Positions 15,589 through 25,830 of a DNA stretch of 64,000 nucleotides are shown piece by piece (position 1 is the stretch's first letter; each line of letters opens with the position of its first letter). The notes below the pieces were generated by a model that saw nothing but the letters and a program-made list of their open reading frames with translations, searched no databases and was not told where the DNA came from. Source of the stretch: Flavobacterium humidisoli (GTDB lineage Bacteria; Bacteroidota; Bacteroidia; Flavobacteriales; Flavobacteriaceae); NCBI RefSeq assembly GCF_023272795.1, contig NZ_CP096829.1, positions 744,001-808,000 of the forward strand, read 5' to 3'. A program made the position numbers and the translations under genes.

Positions 15589-16659
15589 ATGTTTATACTA
15601 GATGCCCACTTAGATCTCAGCATGAATGCGATGGAATGGAATCGTGATCTGAGAAACGATGTTCCGACTTTACGAAACTTAGAAAAAGGAATGACCGACA
15701 AACCAGATCGCGAACGTGCAACGGTTTCTTTTCCTGATCTCAGAAGAGGTAATATCGGAATTGTGGTCGCCACTCAAATTGCAAGATTTGTAAAACCTGA
15801 TAGTATTATTCCAGGCTGGAATTCTCCAGAACAAGCTTGGTCGCAAACACAAGGTCAGCTTGCGTGGTATAAAAGCATGGAAGAAGCTGGGCAAATGACG
15901 CAGATTACAGATAAAAAATCGCTTTTAAATCATTTTAATTTATGGAATGACGGAACTCCAAACGATAATAAACCAATTGGATATATTTTGAGTTTGGAAG
16001 GAGCAGATTCCATAATCGATATTTCTTATTTAGAAAAAGCCTATAATTACGGATTGAGAGCCGTTGGCCCCGCACATTATGGTCCAGGCCGATATGCAAA
16101 CGGCACCGATGCAACTGGAAAAATGAATCAAAATGGCATCGAATTATTGAAAGAAATGGAGCGTTTAAATATTATTCTCGATGCAACGCATTTGTGCGAC
16201 GATGCTTTTTGGCAAGCCTTGGATCATTTTAATGGCGCGGTTTGGGCAAGTCACAACAATTGCAGAGCTTTGGTTGACCATAATAGGCAATACAGTGATG
16301 AAATGATCAAAGCTTTAGTTTCAAGAGGAGCGGTTATTGGCGGCGCTTTAGATGCCTGGATGATGGTTCCAAATTGGGAAAGAGGAATTTCTGATCCAAA
16401 AAAAATGAATTGCAGCTTAGAAACTGCTTTTAAGCACATGGATCATATTTGCCAGCTTGCGGGAAATGCAAATCATATCGGAATTGGTTCTGATTTGGAT
16501 GGTGCTTTTGGAACAGAACAATGTCCGTATGATTTAGATACGATTGCTGATTTACAAAAACTGGTGTTAATTTTTAAAAATCATGGTTATTCCGATGAAG
16601 ATTTAAAGAAAATTTTTCATCAAAATTGGATTGATTTTTTAGTAAAACATTGGGATTAG
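15589..16659 (+). CDS. Membrane/renal dipeptidase family (M19) metallopeptidase
   Basis: 356 aa. The binuclear zinc site of renal dipeptidase is complete: H7 and D9 (DAHLD), E137 (SLEGAD), H201 (DATHL), H222 (ASHNN) and D302 (GSDLDG). No signal peptide is visible, so the enzyme is probably cytoplasmic. Bacterial M19 enzymes often cleave L,D- or D,D-dipeptides, which fits the D-amino-acid enzymes upstream. The stop codon overlaps the stop of the convergent deoR-type gene (16656-16659). Confidence 0.9.
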   Translation: MFILDAHLDLSMNAMEWNRDLRNDVPTLRNLEKGMTDKPDRERATVSFPDLRRGNIGIVVATQIARFVKPDSIIPGWNSPEQAWSQTQGQLAWYKSMEEAGQMTQITDKKSLLNHFNLWNDGTPNDNKPIGYILSLEGADSIIDISYLEKAYNYGLRAVGPAHYGPGRYANGTDATGKMNQNGIELLKEMERLNIILDATHLCDDAFWQALDHFNGAVWASHNNCRALVDHNRQYSDEMIKALVSRGAVIGGALDAWMMVPNWERGISDPKKMNCSLETAFKHMDHICQLAGNANHIGIGSDLDGAFGTEQCPYDLDTIADLQKLVLIFKNHGYSDEDLKKIFHQNWIDFLVKHWD

Positions 16660-17432
16660 ATCACAATAAGACTTGGAACGGCGCTTTTGTATTTCTGTAA
16701 TTTTTCGTGATTGGGTTCTTCTTCGGTAATTACATAATTCAGTTCAGATAAATTAGCAATTTTCATTTTAAGAACTGTATTTAATTTTTCTGTAATAGTC
16801 AAAACTGCCGTTTTTTTAGAAGCTTGAATCATTGCTTTTTTTACCTGAACGGTTTCCCAATCAGAATCAGAATAACCGCCATCTACGTCTAAAGCATTTG
16901 TTCCCAAAACCAAAAGATCTGCTTTTATATTAGCCAATTGATGAAAAGCTTCTCCACTCACACACATCTGACTGTAAGAAGAAATGCTTCCGCCAATCAT
17001 AATCGTTTTAATATTGGGTTTGTCTAAAAGCTGAACCGCTGTTAAAGCCGTAATCGTAAAAACAGTTAAATTAAGATCGTTTGGAATTAATCGGATGAAC
17101 TCCCGAATGGTAGTTCCTCCGTCAACAATTAAAACCATTCCGTCATGAAGAAGACCAACAGCTTTTTGCGCAATAACTTGTTTGGCTTCGACTGCATAAG
17201 TCTGGTTCGATGAAGAATAGTGATATCCTTTGGTCATGGCGCCACCTTTAACTTTAATTAAAAGTGCGTCAGCGTCAAGTTCATTAATATCACGGCGAAC
17301 AGTATCTTCGGAAACACCAAGTTTAGCCGAAAGAGTTTCAAAACTCACACGTGTGTGCAAATTGATCTCTTTTAGAATATGATTTTTACGTTCTTCTTTA
17401 CTGTAATTTAAAACTTCATTTTCAGTGCTCAT
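16656..17432 (-). CDS. DeoR/GlpR-family transcriptional regulator
   Basis: 258 aa. An N-terminal winged HTH (RVSFETLSAKLGVSEDTVRR, about residues 27-47) is followed by the DeoR C-terminal sugar-phosphate sensor domain (VLIVDGGTTIREFI; TALTAVQLL; LLVLGTNALDVDGGYSDSD). Family members usually repress a neighbouring catabolic operon and respond to a phosphorylated sugar. It is convergent to the GntP operon and divergent from the GH20 gene, so it may control one or both. CATCGAAA/TTTCGATG half-sites lie in the 158-bp divergent space. Confidence 0.88.
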   Translation of the reverse strand: MSTENEVLNYSKEERKNHILKEINLHTRVSFETLSAKLGVSEDTVRRDINELDADALLIKVKGGAMTKGYHYSSSNQTYAVEAKQVIAQKAVGLLHDGMVLIVDGGTTIREFIRLIPNDLNLTVFTITALTAVQLLDKPNIKTIMIGGSISSYSQMCVSGEAFHQLANIKADLLVLGTNALDVDGGYSDSDWETVQVKKAMIQASKKTAVLTITEKLNTVLKMKIANLSELNYVITEEEPNHEKLQKYKSAVPSLIVI

Positions 17433-17481
17433 GCCGATTGTTTTTTTCTAATTACAAAAATAAACATTTCATTAAATAATT

Positions 17482-17548
17482 CATCGAAACCAAAAGCCGT
17501 ATTGGCAATAAAAATTTTCAATAAATTAGTTTTAAAAGCATTTCGATG
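17482..17548. promoter_or_regulatory. Candidate operator half-sites between deoR-type gene and GH20 gene
   Basis: CATCGAAA (17482-17489) and its exact complement TTTCGATG (17541-17548) flank a 51-bp AT-rich spacer in the divergent intergenic region. TTCG-containing sites are typical for GlpR/DeoR repressors. This is only a suggestion from position and symmetry. Confidence 0.35.
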
Positions 17549-17590
17549 TATTTCAAACTGTTTTTAATAAAAATCTAAAGTTTTTCTCCT

Positions 17591-19882
17591 ATGAAAAAAT
17601 TCCTTTTTTTATTTTTTGCTGTTTCTTTTTTAAATGGAAAAGCACAAAACTCCCAACAAAACATTTCTATTATTCCTGCTCCAAATTTGTACAAATTAAC
17701 TGGAGACAGCATTCGGATAAATGGAAAAGTTCAAATTAATTTTAAAAATAAAAATTATAGTGAAAAGGAACTAAAATCGGCTAAAATTTTAAAATCAGCA
17801 TTGAATGCAAAGGCCAATTCGAAAAAATCGAATCTTAAAATTGAATTTGATTCCAGCAAAAATCTTACGTCAAAAGAAGGATATAAAATTGAAATTACTT
17901 CGAATAAAATTACAATTACGGGTCAAGAAGAAGGACTTTTTTATGCCGTTCAATCTTTATTGCAGCTTCTTCCAAACAAAATTGTTACAGAAATTAAACT
18001 TCCTTGCGTAATTATCGAAGATTCACCTCGATATTCTTACCGAGGCTTGCATTTAGACGTGTGCCGTCATTTCTTCTCTGTTGATGTTATAAAAGATTTT
18101 ATCGCACAAATGTTCAGTTATAAATTAAATAATTTCCATTGGCATTTAACTGACGATCAGGGATGGAGAATTGAGATTAAAAAATATCCAAAACTGACCG
18201 AGGTTGGTTCAAAAAGAGCTCAAACTTTAGTCGGAAATAAATTCGAAAGAACTCCTTTTTTCTTTGACGGAAATCCGTATGGAGGATTTTATACACAAGA
18301 AGAAATCAAAGAAGTTGTAAAATTTGCCGAAGATAATTATGTGAATGTAATTCCAGAAATCGAAATGCCAGGACATGCTTCGGCGGCGGTTACGGCTTAT
18401 CCAAATTTGGCTTGTTTCCCTGATCGCAATTATAAGGTTGTAGAATCTTGGGGCGTTTTTGAAGATGTTTTCTGCGCAGGAAAAGAGGAGACTTTTACAT
18501 TCTTAGAAGATGTTTTAACTGAAGTTATGGCTTTGTTTCCAAGTAAAAACATTCATGTTGGCGGAGATGAATGTCCAAAAACAAGATGGCAAATTTGTCC
18601 AAATTGTCAAAAACGAATCAAAGATTTAGGTTTAAAAGACGAGCATGAACTGCAAAGTTATTTCATTAAAAGAATTGAAAAATTCCTGAATGCTAATGGA
18701 AGACAGATTTTTGGTTGGGATGAAATTCTCGAAGGAGGATTGGCTCCAAACGCGGCGGTGATGTCTTGGAGAGGAGAATCGGGCGGAATTCATGCCGCAA
18801 AACTGAAACACCCCGTTGTAATGACTCCAGAAGGAACGGTTTATTTTGATTACAATCAAGGTTATTCACCAAACGAACCTCTTACAGTGGGAAGATTGAG
18901 TACTTTAGAAAAAGTATACAGCTACAACCCAACTCCGGTTGATAGTTTATCGGTGGAAGAACAAAAATATATTATCGGAGTTCAAGCCAATCTTTGGTCT
19001 GAATATTTAACTAGCCCAGCAAAATTGAATTATATGCTTTATCCGCGTGTTTTGGCTTTAGCAGAAATCGCTTGGACAGAGCCAAAAAATAAAAACTACA
19101 ACCATTTTATTCAAAATCAACTGTCCTATCATTTAGAAAAGTTAGAGGTACAAGATCGATTATATAAAGCTCCAACTCCTTTTGGTGCCGATGAAACGGC
19201 TTTAATTGCATCAAAATATATTTTAGATTTAAAACCAACCATCAAAAACGGAAAGATATTTTATACGATTGATGGTTATAATCCCGATGAAACGGCAAAT
19301 TGGTATCAAAATCCTGTCACTATAAACATTCCGAAAGGAGAATATCGAATTATCAAAACGATTCAAATTAGCGAAAGTGGCAAAAGAAGTTCCATCAATA
19401 AAATTATTGTTCGAAACCCAGATTTAAAACCTGCTTTGACTATTCAACCCAAAAAAAATGGTTTGAAATATGAATATTTTACTGGAAATTTTTCGCAGGT
19501 TCAGGATTTAGAACTTACAAAACCTGTTTCTTCAGGAATTTTAGAAGGGAAAATAAGTGCTGAAAAATGGAAAACAAAATTAGAGCGTTATATAGGCTTA
19601 AAATTCAACGGATATATCTTTATTCCAGAAACAGAAAATTATACTTTTTCGACACTTTCAGACGATGGATCGAAGCTTTTTATAGATGATGAACTCATTG
19701 TAAATAACGACGAGATTCATTGGGCAAATGAAGCTTATGGAGCTGTTAAACTAGAAAAAGGTTTTCACAAACTTAACATCAGTTATTTTGACTTAACTGG
19801 CGGAACGATTTTAAACTGTTTCATTCAGAAAGAAGGTCAAAAGAAAGAAGAAATAAGCGCTTTGCAATTGTATTATGAATAG
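17591..19882 (+). CDS. Secreted GH20 beta-N-acetylhexosaminidase with PA14 domain
   Basis: 763 aa. A signal peptide (MKKFLFLFFAVSFLNGKAQ) is followed by a GH20b N-terminal domain and the GH20 barrel. The catalytic Asp-Glu pair is D326-E327 (HVGGDECPKTRW), and HLTDDQGWRIEIK and EIEMPGHASA are present. A chitobiase-like C-terminal beta domain follows, then a PA14 domain from about residue 620 (YEYFTGNF, FSTLSDDGSKLFIDDELI). It releases terminal GlcNAc/GalNAc from chitin oligomers, glycans or muropeptides outside the cytoplasm. The neighbouring D-amino-acid genes raise the possibility of cell-wall-derived substrates. Confidence 0.92.
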   Translation: MKKFLFLFFAVSFLNGKAQNSQQNISIIPAPNLYKLTGDSIRINGKVQINFKNKNYSEKELKSAKILKSALNAKANSKKSNLKIEFDSSKNLTSKEGYKIEITSNKITITGQEEGLFYAVQSLLQLLPNKIVTEIKLPCVIIEDSPRYSYRGLHLDVCRHFFSVDVIKDFIAQMFSYKLNNFHWHLTDDQGWRIEIKKYPKLTEVGSKRAQTLVGNKFERTPFFFDGNPYGGFYTQEEIKEVVKFAEDNYVNVIPEIEMPGHASAAVTAYPNLACFPDRNYKVVESWGVFEDVFCAGKEETFTFLEDVLTEVMALFPSKNIHVGGDECPKTRWQICPNCQKRIKDLGLKDEHELQSYFIKRIEKFLNANGRQIFGWDEILEGGLAPNAAVMSWRGESGGIHAAKLKHPVVMTPEGTVYFDYNQGYSPNEPLTVGRLSTLEKVYSYNPTPVDSLSVEEQKYIIGVQANLWSEYLTSPAKLNYMLYPRVLALAEIAWTEPKNKNYNHFIQNQLSYHLEKLEVQDRLYKAPTPFGADETALIASKYILDLKPTIKNGKIFYTIDGYNPDETANWYQNPVTINIPKGEYRIIKTIQISESGKRSSINKIIVRNPDLKPALTIQPKKNGLKYEYFTGNFSQVQDLELTKPVSSGILEGKISAEKWKTKLERYIGLKFNGYIFIPETENYTFSTLSDDGSKLFIDDELIVNNDEIHWANEAYGAVKLEKGFHKLNISYFDLTGGTILNCFIQKEGQKKEEISALQLYYE

Positions 19883-19886
19883 AAAC

Positions 19887-19921
19887 AAAAAAACGCTTCC
19901 GTCGTAACGGAAGCGTTTTTT
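19887..19921. terminator. Bidirectional terminator between GH20 gene and sdhB
   Basis: A 12-bp stem (AAACGCTTCCGT with its complement, CGTA loop) is flanked by A-run and T-run, so it can work for both convergent genes. Confidence 0.9.
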
Positions 19922-19941
19922 AAAATATACTAAATTGTGTA

Positions 19942-20688
19942 TTATCCTTTTAAGCTTGCCGCTAAATACTCACGGTTCATACGTGCGATATTTTCAAGCG
20001 AAATTCCTTTTGGACATTCGATTTCACAAGCTCCTGTATTAGTACAGTTACCGAAACCTTCTAAATCCATTTGGTGAACCATGTGTAAAACACGATCCGT
20101 TGCTTCAACTTTACCTTGTGGCAATAATGCATATTGAGAAACTTTTGCAGCAACGAATAACATTGCTGAAGAGTTTTTACAAGTTGCTACACAAGCTCCA
20201 CAACCAATACAAGCAGCAGCATCAAATGATTTATCTGCATCGTCTTTTGGAACTGGAATAGTATTCGCGTCGATTGTATTTCCTGAAGTATTTACAGAGA
20301 TAAATCCTCCTGCGTGCTGAATTCTGTCAAAAGAACTTCTGTCAACCACTAAATCTTTAATTACAGGGAAAGCTTTTGCTCTAAATGGCTCAATAAAAAT
20401 TGTATCACCATCTTTAAACATACGCATGTGCAACTGACAAGTTGTAACTCCTCTGTCTGGTCCGTGTGCTTCACCGTTAATAAATAAAGAACACATTCCG
20501 CAGATTCCCTCACGGCAATCGTGGTCAAATGCAACTGGTTCTTCTCCTTTGTTAATTAGACCTTCGTTAAGAACATCTAACATTTCAAGGAAAGACATGT
20601 CCGGCTCGATTCCGTCAATAGGATATTCTACAATCCCTCCTTTATCTTGAGCGTTTTTTTGACGCCATATTTTTAATGTAAGTTTCAT
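19942..20688 (-). CDS. sdhB: Succinate dehydrogenase iron-sulfur subunit
   Basis: 248 aa. It carries the three Fe-S clusters of complex II: a plant-type [2Fe-2S] set ([10 protein letters not shown]), a [4Fe-4S] set ([11 protein letters not shown]) and the [3Fe-4S]/[4Fe-4S] C-terminal set ([15 protein letters not shown]). It passes electrons from the flavoprotein to menaquinone. Third gene of sdhCAB on the minus strand, separated from sdhA by a 95-nt repeat-rich spacer. Confidence 0.95.
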   Translation of the reverse strand: MKLTLKIWRQKNAQDKGGIVEYPIDGIEPDMSFLEMLDVLNEGLINKGEEPVAFDHDCREGICGMCSLFINGEAHGPDRGVTTCQLHMRMFKDGDTIFIEPFRAKAFPVIKDLVVDRSSFDRIQHAGGFISVNTSGNTIDANTIPVPKDDADKSFDAAACIGCGACVATCKNSSAMLFVAAKVSQYALLPQGKVEATDRVLHMVHQMDLEGFGNCTNTGACEIECPKGISLENIARMNREYLAASLKG

Positions 20689-20701
20689 ACCTTTTTCGTT
20701 T

Positions 20702-20776
20702 GAAAGTCATAAAGTCGAAAGTCGAAAGTCGCTTGGCACATTTTGCCTTTTGACTTTAAGACTTTGGGCTTTCGAC
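20702..20776. repeat. GAAAGTC repeat spacer between sdhA and sdhB
   Basis: GAAAGTC occurs at 20702, 20717 and 20724, with a related AAAGTC at 20711. GACTTT (20752, 20760) and CTTTCGAC (20769-20776) lie in inverted orientation about 20 nt further on. The block can fold into an imperfect hairpin inside the sdh transcript. Confidence 0.6.
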
Positions 20777-20783
20777 CAAATTC

Positions 20784-22784
20784 TTATTTATAACTTCTTT
20801 GAACTAATTTAATGTTTTCGTAATTAAGAGGTTCTTTGTGTAATACTGCATCACTTGGTTTTCCTTTGTATTCCCAAGCTGCAACGTATGCAAAGTTTTC
20901 ATCATCACGAAGTGCTTCTCCTTCTTCTGTTTGGTATTCCTCACGGAAGTGACCACCACAAGATTCGTTACGGTGTAAAGCATCTTTCGCAAACAATTCT
21001 CCTAATTCTAAGAAATCGGCAACACGAGTTGCTTTTTCTAATTCCTGATTAAATTCGTAAGCGCTTCCAGGAACTTTTACATCTCTATAAAACTCTTCAC
21101 GTAAGGCAGCAATTTCTTCGATAGCTTCAGTTAAACCTTTAGCATTACGAGCCATACCTACTTTATTCCACATAATTTTTCCAAGTTTTTTATGGAAATA
21201 ATCTACAGAATGTTTACCGTTATTATTGATGAATTTATTGATTTGATCTACAACCGCTTTCTCAGCCTCAACGAATTCTGGTAAGTCTGTCGAAATTTCA
21301 CCCATTTTAATATCTGGAGCCAAATAATCTCCGATAGTATATGGCAATACGAAATATCCATCAGCTAAACCTTGCATTAAAGCAGAAGCTCCAAGTCTGT
21401 TTGCTCCGTGGTCAGAGAAGTTAGATTCTCCAATTGAGAAACATCCAGGAATTGTCGTCATTAAGTTGTAATCAACCCAAGTTCCACCCATTGTATAGTG
21501 AACTGCTGGGTAAATCATCATTGGTGTAGTATAAGGATCTTCATCGACGATTTTGTAATACATCTGGAATAAGTTTCCGTATTTACTTTTCACGATTGCA
21601 GCTCCTAATTTAGTTACCAAAGCAGCATCTTTATCATCTAAACCTTTTACATAAGCATCTTCAGTTCCGTAACGTTTGATAGCTGCTGCGAAATCTAAGT
21701 AAACTGCTTCTCCCGTTTTGTTAACTCCAAAACCAGCATCACATCTTTCTTTAGCTGCACGAGATGCAACGTCACGAGGCACTAAGTTACCAAACGCAGG
21801 ATATCTTCTTTCTAAGAAATAATCTCTTTCGTCTTCAGATAAATCTGTTGCTTTTTTCTTTCCTTCACGGATAGCCTGAGCATCTTCTAATTTTTTAGGC
21901 ACCCAAATACGACCATCATTACGTAAAGACTCAGACATCAAAGTCAATTTAGACTGGTGATCTCCTGAAACTGGAATACATGTTGGGTGAATTTGTGTGT
22001 AGCAAGGATTTGCGAAAAACGCTCCTTTTTTATGAATTTTCCAAGCTGCTGTTGCGTTACTTCCCATAGCATTTGTTGAAAGGAAAAATACGTTTCCGTA
22101 TCCTCCAGAACCAATTACTACCGCGTGAGCAGAATGTCTTTCTATTTCTCCAGTAATTAAGTTACGAGCGATAATACCTCTCGCTTTTCCGTTCACGATT
22201 ACAATGTCAAGCATTTCGTGACGGTTGTACATTTTAATTTTTCCACGACCAATTTGACGGTTCATTGCAGAATAAGCTCCTAACAATAATTGCTGTCCAG
22301 TTTGTCCTTGTGCATAAAATGTACGAGAAACCAAAGTTCCTCCAAAAGAACGGTTATCTAAAAGTCCGCCATATTCACGAGCCAATGGCACCCCTTGAGC
22401 CACACATTGGTCAATAATATTACCCGAAACTTCAGCCAAACGATAAACGTTTGCCTCACGAGCACGGTAATCACCACCTTTTACAGTATCGTAAAACAAT
22501 CTGTAAATAGAGTCACCATCACCTTTATAGTTTTTTGCTGCGTTGATACCTCCTTGTGCCGCAATAGAGTGCGCACGACGTGGAGAATCTTGAAAGCAGA
22601 ATGCTTTTACGTTATATCCTAACTCAGCTAAAGTAGCCGCAGCCGAACCTCCAGCTAAACCTGTACCAACTACGATAATATCTAAATTACGTTTGTTAGC
22701 AGGGTTTACTAAATTAATATGATCTTTATAATTTGTCCATTTGTCCGCTATAGGACCATTTGGAATTTTTGAATCTAATGCCAT
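20784..22784 (-). CDS. sdhA: Succinate dehydrogenase/fumarate reductase flavoprotein subunit
   Basis: 666 aa. Visible features are the N-terminal Rossmann FAD site ([19 protein letters not shown]), the FAD-attachment histidine region ([18 protein letters not shown]) and the active-site stretch [16 protein letters not shown]. The length and split from sdhB are of the B-type complex II found in Bacteroidota. It oxidises succinate in the TCA cycle. It lies 11 nt after sdhC. Confidence 0.95.
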   Translation of the reverse strand: MALDSKIPNGPIADKWTNYKDHINLVNPANKRNLDIIVVGTGLAGGSAAATLAELGYNVKAFCFQDSPRRAHSIAAQGGINAAKNYKGDGDSIYRLFYDTVKGGDYRAREANVYRLAEVSGNIIDQCVAQGVPLAREYGGLLDNRSFGGTLVSRTFYAQGQTGQQLLLGAYSAMNRQIGRGKIKMYNRHEMLDIVIVNGKARGIIARNLITGEIERHSAHAVVIGSGGYGNVFFLSTNAMGSNATAAWKIHKKGAFFANPCYTQIHPTCIPVSGDHQSKLTLMSESLRNDGRIWVPKKLEDAQAIREGKKKATDLSEDERDYFLERRYPAFGNLVPRDVASRAAKERCDAGFGVNKTGEAVYLDFAAAIKRYGTEDAYVKGLDDKDAALVTKLGAAIVKSKYGNLFQMYYKIVDEDPYTTPMMIYPAVHYTMGGTWVDYNLMTTIPGCFSIGESNFSDHGANRLGASALMQGLADGYFVLPYTIGDYLAPDIKMGEISTDLPEFVEAEKAVVDQINKFINNNGKHSVDYFHKKLGKIMWNKVGMARNAKGLTEAIEEIAALREEFYRDVKVPGSAYEFNQELEKATRVADFLELGELFAKDALHRNESCGGHFREEYQTEEGEALRDDENFAYVAAWEYKGKPSDAVLHKEPLNYENIKLVQRSYK

Positions 22785-22795
22785 TATAATTGATA

Positions 22796-23461
22796 TTAAT
22801 TATTGAAATGATGAAATAAAGCGATAATTACAAAAAGCGCTGGAACTACAACTGCGAACCAGTAACCTACTTTTGATAAAAATCTAGAGTATTTGTTGTG
22901 CATCCCTACAGATTGAAGAGAAGATGCAAACCCATGCCATAAGTGGAATCCTAAAAGGATAAACGACACACAGTATAATGCCGTACGAATTGGGTCGTGA
23001 AATTTGTGAACTAACTCACCATAATACCTCGTAGCATCTGGTGCCGTACCAGCTATATATTTATAGCTAACTTCAGGAAACCAGAAATCATAAAAGTGCA
23101 ATCCTAAGAAAGCCAAAATAACCAATCCAGAAATAATCATATTTCTAGAACTCCAAGAAGCGTTTGCCGCTCCGTTGTATTTAGCGTACGCAATTGGTCG
23201 TGCCGCGCTATTTTGAGCGGTAAGAATAAATCCCATTACGAAATGGAAAATTACTCCGAATGCCAAAACTGGCTGCATTACATATTGTATCAGCGGATTG
23301 TATCCCATAAAGTGAGAAGCCTCGTTGAAAACATCTTCACTCAAAATAGAAATAAAATTTAAGGAAACATGCAGCGCTAAAAACGTGATTAAGAATATTC
23401 CCGAAAGAGCCATAGCTACTTTCTTTAAGATGGAAGCATTCAATAGTGCAGATTGTGCCAT
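22796..23461 (-). CDS. sdhC: Succinate dehydrogenase cytochrome b subunit
   Basis: 221 aa with about five membrane helices (for example [84 protein letters not shown]). The histidines in [20 protein letters not shown] and FHLWHG are candidate haem b ligands. A single b-type subunit with two haems (type B complex II) is usual here. First gene of sdhCAB. Confidence 0.93.
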   Translation of the reverse strand: MAQSALLNASILKKVAMALSGIFLITFLALHVSLNFISILSEDVFNEASHFMGYNPLIQYVMQPVLAFGVIFHFVMGFILTAQNSAARPIAYAKYNGAANASWSSRNMIISGLVILAFLGLHFYDFWFPEVSYKYIAGTAPDATRYYGELVHKFHDPIRTALYCVSFILLGFHLWHGFASSLQSVGMHNKYSRFLSKVGYWFAVVVPALFVIIALFHHFNN

Positions 23462-23493
23462 AAGTGTTAAGTAGTTTGTTTTAAAAAATTAGA

Positions 23494-23501
23494 CAAAAAT
23501 A
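23494..23501 (-). promoter_or_regulatory. -7 promoter box of sdhCAB
   Basis: TATTTTTG on the minus strand, 32 nt upstream of the sdhC ATG; an exact TAnnTTTG match. Confidence 0.55.
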
Positions 23502-23768
23502 ACTCAATTACAAAAGAACTACAACCATTTCGCTGTTATTTATAATGATTTTAAAATAGCATGATTCTACGTATTTTTACGTACAAAATTAAAACTGGTA
23601 AAAAATAATTTACTATAGAAAACTTCAAATCATTACTTTGTAAAACAGAATCAAGGATTTCGACTCTAAGTAGATTACCAAAAATTTATGATATTGTTAT
23701 TTTATTCGAAGTTTTGATTTGTTTTCTTCAAAAGTGTAGGGTCATCAAAATTTTATCAAAGTAAAAAA

Positions 23769-23798
23769 TTGTCATTCCGCAACATAGTTTTACCTTTA
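23769..23798 (+). promoter_or_regulatory. Promoter of the HMG-CoA synthase gene
   Basis: TTG (23769-23771), 19 nt, then TACCTTTA (23791-23798), one base off TAnnTTTG. The ATG follows 19 nt later. Confidence 0.5.
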
Positions 23799-23817
23799 GC
23801 GGCTCAAAAAAATAAGA

Positions 23818-25179
23818 ATGAAAACAGGAATTGATGCTATTTCATTTGACGTAGCAAACATACATTTACCCATAAAAACTTTGGCCATTGCCAGAAATAT
23901 TGAACCTGAGAAACTAGAAAAAGGTCTTGGTCTATTAAAAATGACTTTCCCAGATGCACATCAAGATGCGGTTGTTTTTGGAGCAAATGCTTTAACAAAA
24001 CTTATCATTGACAATAAAATTGACTTAAAAGAAATCAGCCGAATCTATGTTGGTACCGAAAGCGGCATTGACAGTTCTAAACCAATTGCTTCTTATTTAA
24101 TTAGTTTAATGGAGCAGAAATTTGGCGAAGATTCACTAGCAGAATGCGATGTTGTAGATTTTACTTTCGCTTGTATTGGCGGTGTAGACGCTTTGCAAAA
24201 CTGTCTTGATTTTGTAAAACTAAACCCTACCAAAAAAGCAATTGTCGTTACAACTGATTTTGCAAAATATGATTTGAACTCTGGAGGAGAATATACTCAA
24301 GGTGCTGGAGCTGTTGCAATGCTGATTACCGCAAATCCAAAAATTATTGCTTTTGATGATAATTGGGCAACGAGCACAAAAGGTGTTTTTGACTTCTTTA
24401 AACCATATAGAACTATTTCTAAAGAAGAAATTACACAAAACAGCAACAACGATTCTTGGTTTGACAATTTAGAAGCCGAAATCGAAATCCATAAAGACCA
24501 GCCGGTTTTTGACGGTCAATATTCTAACCAATGTTATATGGATCGTACGCGAAATGCTTACTTTTCATTCAAAAAATTAAAAAATACAACCGAAACTCTT
24601 TATAACACTTGGCATAGTATCGTGATGCACTTGCCTTATTCTTTCCAAGGAAGAAGGATGTTATCTGAAATCTATGCTTTAGACAGCGCTGAAAAAATTA
24701 TTGCTGATGATATTGCTCCTGCAGATTATCAAGTTAAAATTAAGGAAGTAGCAAAATCTGATGATTACAGAAGTTTTGTAACTGAGAAATTACAGCCTGC
24801 TGAATTAGCTTCTTCTTTAATTGGAAACCTTTATACAGGTTCTATTTTCATGGGATTGTTGTCGACTTTGGCGCATTTTTATGACACCAATAAAGAAGTC
24901 GCTGGAACTAAATTCGGTTTCCTAGCTTACGGAAGCGGATCGAAATCTAAAGTTTTTGAAGGAACAATTCAGCCAGAATGGAAATCAGCTTTAGAAAATG
25001 TAAAGCTTTTTGAAAATTTAGCTGAAAGCGTAGAAATTGATTTCAACACTTACGAAAGTCTTCATAAAAAAGAACAAAAACAAAGCATAAGAACTCCAAA
25101 ACAAGAATGGGTTTTAGACAGAATCGAAAAAGAAATTCCTGTTCTGATTGGGGCGAGATATTATAAATGGGTGGAATAA
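23818..25179 (+). CDS. mvaS: Hydroxymethylglutaryl-CoA synthase
   Basis: 453 aa. Condenses acetyl-CoA with acetoacetyl-CoA to HMG-CoA in the mevalonate route, which many Flavobacteriia use for isoprenoids. The thiolase-fold active-site Cys is C119 (DFTFACIGGVDAL); E81 (VGTESGID) and the HLPYSFQGRRM histidine segment complete the family triad. A short leader and its own promoter suggest separate transcription from sdh. Confidence 0.92.
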   Translation: MKTGIDAISFDVANIHLPIKTLAIARNIEPEKLEKGLGLLKMTFPDAHQDAVVFGANALTKLIIDNKIDLKEISRIYVGTESGIDSSKPIASYLISLMEQKFGEDSLAECDVVDFTFACIGGVDALQNCLDFVKLNPTKKAIVVTTDFAKYDLNSGGEYTQGAGAVAMLITANPKIIAFDDNWATSTKGVFDFFKPYRTISKEEITQNSNNDSWFDNLEAEIEIHKDQPVFDGQYSNQCYMDRTRNAYFSFKKLKNTTETLYNTWHSIVMHLPYSFQGRRMLSEIYALDSAEKIIADDIAPADYQVKIKEVAKSDDYRSFVTEKLQPAELASSLIGNLYTGSIFMGLLSTLAHFYDTNKEVAGTKFGFLAYGSGSKSKVFEGTIQPEWKSALENVKLFENLAESVEIDFNTYESLHKKEQKQSIRTPKQEWVLDRIEKEIPVLIGARYYKWVE

Positions 25180-25218
25180 ATTTTTAAATTCCAATAAAGA
25201 AATTCCAAATTCCAATAG

Positions 25219-25248
25219 AAAACCGAAGTATTTTACTTCGGTTTTTTT
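25219..25248 (+). terminator. Terminator after mvaS
   Basis: A 10-bp stem (AACCGAAGTA with its complement) is followed by seven T. Confidence 0.85.
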
Positions 25249-25263
25249 ATTTTATAGATATCG

Positions 25264-25371
25264 TTTGTCATTTCGACTGAAAGGAGAAATCACACTAGTA
25301 ATTCGACATGCAAAATCGCCAATCCTTGTAGAGCTTCTAGTGTGATTTCTCCTTTCAGTCGAAATGACAAA
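25264..25371. repeat. 35-bp perfect inverted repeat with 38-bp spacer
   Basis: Arms 25264-25298 and 25337-25371 are perfect complements over 35 bp; the right arm begins CTAGTGTGATTTCTCC. Degenerate copies of the same motif recur at 29776-30020. There is no coding frame and no T-run of terminator type, so this looks like a dispersed intergenic repeat (REP or MITE-like). Confidence 0.85.
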
Positions 25372-25388
25372 ACTAGACTGATAATTCT

Positions 25389-25826
25389 TTATTTATAAAT
25401 CGTAAACTTATTATGACTCAAAGTAAAACCTAGATTTTCATAAATCGCAACGTTCTCTATTCGTTTTTTATTTGTTGTGACTTCAATACTTTTTAGATTA
25501 TTTTGAGCAGCAAAATTCTTGATTTCATTGATTAATAAACGTCCGACGCCTTGACCTCGGTATTTTTGATGAATGAAAAACTCCTGAATCTCACCAACCA
25601 ATCCGCAATGATGGAGAAGATTTTGAGTATGAAAACTAATAAAACCTAAACCTTCATTTTCATTTTCGGCAATTAGATAAAGATTTTTTGGGTTTGAGAT
25701 ATTTTCATTCAAAATTTCTTCAAAAACTTTAAAATCTAAAACTTCATTTTCGAGTTCGCAAATTGCTTTGTAGACGAAGTCGAAGTCGTGATTTTCTACT
25801 TTTCTAATGTTTACTTTTAGATTCAT
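25389..25826 (-). CDS. GNAT-family N-acetyltransferase
   Basis: 145 aa with the GNAT acetyl-CoA motif A near residues 88-104 (HQKYRGQGVGRLLINEI) and the beta4 strand before it (VGEIQEFFI). C-terminal YENLGFTLSHNKFTIYK is the usual end of the fold. The substrate cannot be read from sequence. It is 4 nt from the downstream end of the NTF2-like gene on the same strand, so both are probably cotranscribed. Confidence 0.85.
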   Translation of the reverse strand: MNLKVNIRKVENHDFDFVYKAICELENEVLDFKVFEEILNENISNPKNLYLIAENENEGLGFISFHTQNLLHHCGLVGEIQEFFIHQKYRGQGVGRLLINEIKNFAAQNNLKSIEVTTNKKRIENVAIYENLGFTLSHNKFTIYK

Positions 25827-25830
25827 AACT

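Larger units (their letters stand above)
23462..23817. other. Divergent intergenic region sdhC / mvaS
   Basis: 356 bp without a gene. It holds the sdh promoter on the minus strand near 23494, the mvaS promoter on the plus strand near 23791, and AT-rich DNA in which I see no further conserved structure or small ORF. Confidence 0.6.
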
